A stretch of DNA of 64,000 nt from positions 18,461,923 to 18,525,922 of the forward strand of contig CM053268.1 in assembly GCA_028583415.1 (NCBI GenBank), in the 5' to 3' direction. The notes beneath the pieces are model-generated. The model was not told the DNA's origin and did no database searches. It saw nothing but the letters and a program-made list of their open reading frames with translations. The DNA is from Protea cynaroides. Lineage: Eukaryota; Streptophyta; Magnoliopsida; Proteales; Proteaceae. Positions 57,063 through 64,000 of the stretch are shown here, in pieces; the first letter of the stretch is position 1, and the number at the start of each line of letters is the position of its first letter. The position numbers were made by a program, and so were the translations under genes.

Positions 57063-59484
57063 CTAACGTAGAGAGATCTAATATTAAGAGCTCTGCCTCA
57101 GTTTTAGGAAGTCAAAATTAGAATTGGATTGCGCCTTTTCTAAATAATATTCTCAAAATGTCAAATAAAGCAAACTAATATATATTGACATGTTTTATTT
57201 GGTTCATCTGAATGTAATAAACAATTTATCCTTTTTAAATGTATATTCATTGGATTATCACTTCTCAATATTTTGTGGTGGTTCTTTCATTTGAGAATCA
57301 GAAAAATATTTTAACAATGAAAAATGGCAGTTACAATATGTTATTGTATTATATTGCATTATCTCACACATTAAAATTCCAGGCAACAAAACCCTCTTCT
57401 ATAAATATTTTTTTTTGATAAACTTGCTTTGTTGTTTTAGTATTTCTATTTGTAATCTTTCTTTTCGGATTTGGCTCCTCTGTAGGGAAGGGGAACGCTG
57501 CAGGCATAGTTGTTGTAACCGGAGTATATCTACAAACTAAGGAGCCGCAGCAATCACATATATACAGTTTGAAATCCAAAGGCCAGAAATCGATTGATGC
57601 AGAATAAGGAGGCCTAGCTGAGCTACATAGGAGCATATAAACTCATCTCTCAAACCCGTGAAATCATATTAGATTGCCATTTGTACATGTGGCACATGTC
57701 GCAGATGCATTGCGGCCTTGTTGCATTCCCCCTTGCGACGGAGGAGCCGAATCCTTTGTTCTCAATGAAGTCCTCTGTATATACATGTACTTCTCAATAT
57801 ATGTGGGACCGGGATAGTCTCCTGTCCTGCATCACCATGAGACGAATGGACAACAAAAGACAATCCCCACCCACACATGTGTGAATGTACGTGTGGATGT
57901 AGAGGTCGAGGTTGAGTACATGTGCATACATGTACATATGCCTATGTGTTTGTAGCAGCATTTGAAAGCCATCGTAATAATCTGCACTAGGAATCCTCTC
58001 CTCCCAGACGTTCTGGAGGGGAGATAGCAACTCTATTGGACGGATGACACCAGGGGCTCAGGTGAATCCGAGTTTTCAATCAAAGCCAACACCCCATTGT
58101 CGGATGGAAGACTCGGATTCTTCCGAACCTCAGATGTCGGCCATCCAATAGGACAGTAGGCTTTGGTAATGCAGTATTGTAATAGTAGTACAGTAGTACA
58201 TGGAGGATGCTTGATAGGACAGCTTTGTGTAATTCCAAGTAGAGTTAGTACAATGTAGAATGCCTTGATTGCAAATCTCTATTAATTAATATTAATAAAC
58301 TTCCGTTATTCAGTTTAAAAGGAAACTTTGAGACACCACAAACACTTAATCACCAAGCAACATTGCTTTCACATTTGATTTAAAGAAAATTTTTATAGAC
58401 CTCCCTTTTGAATTGCTTGATTGACACACTACATCCTCCATCTAGAGTTAATCCAATATACATTTCTAGTAATCTAGTAATTATAACACTATACCTCACT
58501 CCTTCCTCTACTCTCTCCATTAAAATATGACATATACAATTTGAAAATTTTTAAATGGCAAAATTGTCCTTTAACTAATATGAAATTCTAATTTTACCCT
58601 TCTTACTAAAACTCTTAAAACCTTTCATTTTCAACTCTTCGTCTCTCTTTATTGCGAATCGAATCAAGAAAACACCAACCCAACACCCAATCATCTCTCC
58701 TCCCCAAACGATCAAACACCTCATCATTGCTTCCGTCCATTCCCGCTCTGCAACACTCTCAACTCTACACCCCCATCCCTCCCTAAAATGCAAGGAGGAT
58801 GAAAAGGTGGCGATCAGTTACCGAGAGATCTGGATTCAATGGTAAGACAAGAGAGAGAAAAGAGTCATTTTATTGCCATCATCCAATAGAACACGTGTTT
58901 GAAAATATACTTAAAGTGAAGAATAATTATTCTCACATATAATAAGAAGATCTGAACTCTACCTAAAATGCCACACAACATTAGTTAATGCGGCTGCTCT
59001 TGATGATGATGAATCATCGACATAGAAGTTTCGCCTTTGCTGTCGAATCAACAAGTTGATTAAACTCAAGACCCTTCAAAACTTAAGAGAATCATCGAGC
59101 AGTTTAATGATAGGTAACTCTGGTAAATCATTGATCCGATCAAACAAACAAACATAGATAGATGGAACAAAAATGGATTCATGATGAATAAGCAAAAGAA
59201 ATTTGTAGAATAAATAAAAAGTATCCTTGAATCACTTCCTAATAACCCCTTTGAGTGATGCAAATATCAACACCAAATTTAGAAAATGAGAATAGATTCT
59301 GCTATCAGCTCTCATAAATCATTCATATAAAATCATGGCTTATTTATAGTTTTTTACTTGTAAGCTTTGGTACAGCAGTACTGTAATAGTAGTACAGTAG
59401 TACTTTTTTTCTTTTTTTGGTAATAAGTACAGTAGTACATGGATGATGTTTGATAGGACAGTTTTGTGCACTCACAATTATTAG

Positions 59485-59727
59485 AACAGAAATCGTCTCT
59501 CGCCTGGGTTTGGGCGGGAGACTGGGTGGCCCGGATGGATGGCCGCCATGTGGCACTTGGAGAGATTCGAGTCCTCCATCCGAGCCGACTGCCCAGTGAA
59601 CAAGCTGAGCCGATTGGGGGGTCGGCTCGGATGGAGGGCTCGGATCCCTCGGAGTGCCACATGGCGGCCATCCATCCGAGCCGCCCAGTCTCCCGCCCAA
59701 ACCCAGGCGGGAGACGATGTGGATCCC
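59485..59727. mobile_element. MULE-like foldback MITE, unit 3
   Basis: The orthologue in unit 3, with the perfect AATTATTAG duplication on both sides. The arms pair nearly along the whole 243 bp. Confidence 0.8.
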
Positions 59728-60450
59728 AATTATTAGGTTCAAATTCTTTCATTTCCATGTGTCGGTATGAGGAAATTCAGTGATGATCATTCATGTATAT
59801 CAATACATCGGTATATAAGTATAGTAAACTATAACCACTGGATTTTCTTATGCCAACATGAGGGACATGAGAGGATTAGAATCCAACAAAATTAATACAA
59901 TATAGAATACCTAGATTGCAAATCTAAACTTCCCTTATTCAGTTAATGCCTAGATTGCAAATGTAAACTTCCCTTACCCAGTTTAAAGGGAAACTTTGAG
60001 ACATTGGTCCAGTCACAAACACTTGAATCACCAAAAGCAACATTAATGGTCGGGTTGGTCCATTCATATTGTGTTAGACCTGATTGATCCTTGATTCGAT
60101 CTCTAATCTGAGCATGTTTTAATATTTATTAATGAGGATTGAATTCAATCTTATTTTCCATTGAGTCTGTACGCCAATCCGATATGGATATGATCGATAC
60201 CATATCTAATACCTGGTTTTAAAACCATGTTTACAAATGCCTTTTGATATGGTGCCTTATTACGTTACAGGCCACCTTTGATCCTAGTCTACTCTGGTCG
60301 TTTGAGCCAATGCCCATGTTCTATTGGGTTGTAAACAAATAAGGACCCTTATTTATAGATTTCAATCCTTTCCAACCTTTAATCGCTAGTCGATATGGGA
60401 ATAAAGCCGGTGCACAAGAAAGGAACAAAATGCATTGAGCAAAAAAATTT

Positions 60451-60490
<40 letters not shown>

Positions 60491-61270
60491 AAGCGTCATT
60501 ATTGATCAAAATGAAAAAAAAAATACAAAAATATGGAGAAATCAGATCAAGAATATTAGACACAAGCCATGGGACAAGCCACACCCTTAACAATGCCATC
60601 AGTAGGAGTATACCAAATAGAAAGAGAAAAAAAAAACAGAGATTAAGTAAACCGATATCTAATTCCAACCAAGAAATCGACAACTACATTGCCCTCACGA
60701 TAAATATGGGTAATCTGCAATCAATTAATCCCACATTAGTTGGAATAAAAAAAATATTAAAATGATAAAATTATAAAAAGAGACGGTTTTGTTGATTTCT
60801 ATAATAAATGGATTTTTGGTCAGGTCATGTCCATTTTCTTGTCCGTACCAAAAATGGCAATTTAATACATTACCTAAGACTATGACCTACTGTTTATCAA
60901 ACGGTCAATTTGGTTTCAATCTTTTTTTTACCCCTATTTTAAATTGACGAAAAGGATACAAAATGGGAGTGATATAGTACATATGCCGGTATTAATTGAA
61001 AATGATTTTCTATTATTTAATATAACGGAAAATGCAAGGAAAGATATTGAAAAAAAAAATCATTTAAAATATTATTTTAAAAAGGAAAGTTGTACAGCAA
61101 AACAAATAGGATCTTAGTAGTCAATATTCCATCCAACTTTGCTCCATTTACATCCCTTACTAATGTGATAATGCACAGCATATATTGACTAAACTGGTCA
61201 TTGACTGAATTAGTACGTGGCAGTTAAACCCAGTAAGAGAGTTTGGACTGAAATGAGTTTAATAAGTTAC

Positions 61271-63150
61271 TTCCCTCAATAATGTAAAACCATGGACTTT
61301 TGGTTCTATATAGGGGTATTAAATTTGGGATTAAACCGGTAGCCAATATCAAGTCAATCTGAATTAATCTGAAACTGATCTAGACTAAATTGTTATTAGA
61401 CATGTTGAGTTGAGGTATGACATATCTTATTATTTCCTGTCTGGGCTAGCCCAACACTGACTTGAAAAAGCTGACCAATGAGCCCGAAGCCGATAATGGC
61501 CCTGACCAAACTGATTTGGACCGAATGTTAAACCCTAGTTCATTACTTCAGCATTCTAGATGGCTTTAATGGGTTTCATATTGGGCTTTTAACCCAAACT
61601 AAGGTGATAACAACCCAATAAGCTAGGCCTGATAAAAACCCGAAATTGGATCGGCCAATTAGTTAATGTGCACAGAGCAGTCCGAACCTTTTAATGAACG
61701 TGTTTTGGTGAGGCCCTATAAAGACCAACACTGATTTGGCCCGGACAAGCCCGTTGACATCCCTACTTCTATCTACTCTTACAATAGCAACCAGGATTCT
61801 CTTTGCTGCTCAGTGAGTAATCTGATGGCTAAGGATCAGTTGGTGCATATAACTATCGGATCACTCATTGGGTTTTCGAGTGGCTGGAGAGGAAGCAAAC
61901 ACAACTTGCCTAGGACAAAAAAATTGAAGCAAAGTATCTCTTGAAGGTGTTGTCTAGCCTAGTCATAAGGATTCTAGTTTGGTGGTGCCAGGTCTTGGAA
62001 TTAAATCCTGCCTTCACCTTAGAGGGTTGGGTTAGGGGGGAACCATTTGTTCTTTCTTTCTCGTTATTAAAAAAAAAATCAAATTGAAATTGGCCGATAA
62101 AAAATCGATTCAAATCGAACTATAGGTAATTGGTTAGGTTTTGGTTTTAAAGTCTACCAATCGGTTCGGTTTCGGTTTTCATCAAATTGTTGGTTGCTAA
62201 CCGGTAAACCGAATAAACATTGAATTGATTAAATTTTATAATATCTTTTGTTCAAACTTTCTCTCGTGCTTTCTCATCTCTCATCGTTGCTTTATTTTTG
62301 TAAAATTTGATGGACTTTCATACTTTTTCTATTAGAATTTGCGTATTTTCTAGCATTGATTCATGTGTGTGATGAGTGGATGAGTGGAGCGAATATTGTG
62401 TTGTTATGCAACACCAATCTGAAAAGGCTCTAGGGGGGAAACCAATCAAGAACTGAATAAGCTGAACCAATTACTTATCAGATTTGGTTTAATCGTTTTG
62501 GTTTTAGTTTATTTTCATTATATCTCTAGTCAAATCGAAATCAAACCAATAAATCAAATCTGAATCGATTGACACCCGTAGTTTGAAAACCAATGGAACA
62601 GAAAGTGAAGTAAATTTGGTAGAGAATCACGTTTACAAAAGCCCCCTCCTCATTCCACATTCCCTCACTAACAAAATTAATCATGATATAAGAAGAAACT
62701 CTAAACTGTTGATCTCTAGATAAACAAGTAAACCAGAAAAAAATGAAAGAAGAAGCATTAATCAAATCCAATATAATAAAAAAAAAAATACACAAACACA
62801 TTGTCTATTTTTGTATTTTAGTAAAACTGAATTTATTCATTAAATTCTGATGTGCTCATATAACGTCTGAGATCTGGAAGCATGCATGATCTCTAGATAA
62901 ACAAGTTAACTGGATAAATGAAAGAGGAAGCATTAATCAGATCCAATATAATAAAAAAAAAATCGCTAATAAGTTATTACAGTACCTGTAAAAATTTATG
63001 AATCTAACAAATTATATAAGAAGAAACTGAAACTATAGTTGGTTTGTAAACCATCTCTATTTATCTATCGCAGCCTTGAGAGATTTGAGTTTCAGCATCA
63101 TCCAGCAATGTCAAACAAACTTATCGAAATATCCATGAATAGATGAATAC
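61271..63150. other. Right flank of the triplication, MITE-rich
   Basis: No gene is supported. A candidate hAT-like element spans about 61311-61768, with ends TAGGGGTATTAA and, reversed, GTAGGGATGTCAACG. Another repeat rich in GGTTTTGGTTT/AACCGAT words runs to GATTGACACCCGTAG at about 62581. Ends and target duplications are uncertain. Confidence 0.4.
62681..62965 (+). repeat. Direct repeat, about 80 bp, two copies
   Basis: GATCTCTAGATAAACAAGT, AAAATGAAAGAAGAAGCATT and ATCCAATATAATAAAAAAA occur at 62711-62790 and again, with small changes, at 62890-62965. Confidence 0.8.
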
Positions 63151-63158
63151 TGCTTCCT

Positions 63159-63895
63159 CTAGGGAGAGTAGAGAACAATGGAATACTGACTTCTTCCATG
63201 CAGCAAGACCGTATCATGACCCAATTTAGAAATTATTAAGAAATCTTCCCATTTACTCAGAGGATGTAGTAGCCTGAACATATCATAAGTTCTTGAATTG
63301 AATGAGAATCCCATGGTTTTGCTACCCTCCGATAACCATATTTCCATAGACCATGGACTATAGGATGATAATTATGATCACAATATGAGTGATAATCTAT
63401 TATGGCAAGAGATTCATCTACAATAATTTAAGATCTTATTTTTCTAAATTGTCTAGGAGAAGAACAATTTTCAATGCTCCAAAATTTCTCACTGTCAATG
63501 TCTAAGGCTAAAATGTCTATTTTCTAGGAATAAAACGAAGAATAACTATCAGTGAGCCAATAGGGGGTTCCATTCAAAAGCACCGGATTCAAATATGATC
63601 CAGACATTAAATGGATTTTTTGGAATGTTTTTGGGAAGTTTAATTTTCTCCATGCACTTTCACCCACTGTAATCATCTCATAAAATCCTCTAACGGACTT
63701 CTTATAAATCACAGATTCATCATCTTCCCCATAGATCCCTGTTCATATTCATAATAAACTCGGATCACATTACATTTATTGCTTAAGCTGTCGAAACCAA
63801 AACCACCAGAATAACATGGACTTAAGAGGGTGGGGGCCAAAATAAGTTGTAATTTGGGCAAAATCATCCACTCTCTAGTAATTAACTAGAATGTC
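63159..63895 (-). pseudogene. Older diverged F-box gene copy
   Basis: This copy lies outside the triplication. It reads TREWMILPKLQLIL, GGFGFDSLSNKCNV, then after a frameshift GEDDESVIYKKSVRGFYEM and NPVLLNGTPYWLTD. The last is the conserved mid-part of the F-box-associated domain that the unit copies have lost. A further frame (MEIWLSEGSKTMGFSFN) covers the C-terminal end. It has no AAAT expansion at the site seen in the units. Stops and frameshifts, and loss of homology past 63895, make it a pseudogene. Confidence 0.7.
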
Positions 63896-64000
63896 TAGAC
63901 TTGTACTCTGATAGGGATTCTACTTGTTTGATAATAAATAAATTTCCTAAGAAAGTGACAGGTGCAACCTAAGGTTGGGTTGATGTCAACTGTCGGGTTG
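63896..64000. other. Window end, nothing recognised
   Basis: Homology to the F-box copies stops near 63895. The last 105 bases show no feature I can support. Confidence 0.5.

Larger units (their letters stand above)
51925..61270. repeat. Tandem segmental repeat, unit 3 (truncated, about 9.35 kb)
   Basis: The unit is collinear with unit 2 up to AATAAGTTAC at 61270. Beyond this, units 1 and 2 continue GTCTTTATTAATT (minisatellite and LTR-A) whereas this copy enters unrelated DNA. Identity to unit 2 drops visibly over the last 250 bp. Confidence 0.95.

Noticed and set aside
23594..61270. A multi-gene cluster or new cellular system repeated three times
   Set aside because: The long frames in each unit belong to transposons or broken F-box genes; none forms a coherent set of intact genes.

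Overview
This is nuclear DNA of a flowering plant, probably a dicot. The evidence is Ty1-copia LTR retrotransposons primed by initiator-Met tRNA, gypsy-type LTRs with a TATA box, non-autonomous DNA transposons of the MULE and hAT kinds, F-box gene relics, a plastid psbD fragment and plant-type split exons. No prokaryotic genes, CRISPR arrays or operons are present. Most of the window is transposon-derived. The species cannot be named from the sequence.

Region 1 (1-15.4 kb) holds the last three exons of one host gene on the + strand (466-579, 14205-14513, 15206-15390). Their phases join perfectly and the peptide resembles the C-terminus of the plant TAF1A-like RNA polymerase I factor. The intron between the first two exons is 13.6 kb because a decayed Ty1-copia element (3748-14185, target duplication GTTCT) sits in it. 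That element carries a hAT-like MITE in its 5' LTR and a second, gag-only copia-type element (7167-11738, target duplication TTTCC) in its pol gene. The second element is itself interrupted by a foldback transposon (10794-11656). A LINE RNase H relic and two smaller MITEs lie upstream.

Region 2 (14.9-18.2 kb) is an inverted duplication with arms of about 1 kb and a 1.35 kb spacer. It contains the terminal TAF1A-like exon in one arm and a broken antisense copy in the other.

Region 3 (18.2-23.6 kb) holds the 5' end of a third copia element whose gag is split by a plastid-derived (psbD) insertion, then further gag-like debris and AT-rich repeat DNA.

Region 4 (23.594-61.27 kb) is a tandem segmental triplication with units of 14,359 bp, 13,972 bp and a truncated 9.35 kb. 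Each unit contains, in order: an LTR remnant; an F-box pseudogene (- strand); a 3.05-3.27 kb non-autonomous copia-type element (- strand) whose interior keeps one reading frame; MULE-like foldback elements; and AT-rich DNA. Units 1 and 2 also have minisatellites and a 2.4 kb gypsy-type LTR at the right end. Units 2 and 3 share deletions absent from unit 1, so they separated last. Unit 1 carries a roughly 105 bp G-rich block in place of 332 bp of unique sequence, which is probably an assembly or base-calling artefact.

Region 5 (61.27-64 kb) is flanking DNA with MITE-like repeats and an older, diverged copy of the same F-box gene, also broken. No intact autonomous transposon and no new defence or metabolic system was found. 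The most unusual items are the exon-bearing inverted repeat, the repeated in-frame motif inside the non-autonomous element, and the nested history of the triplication.
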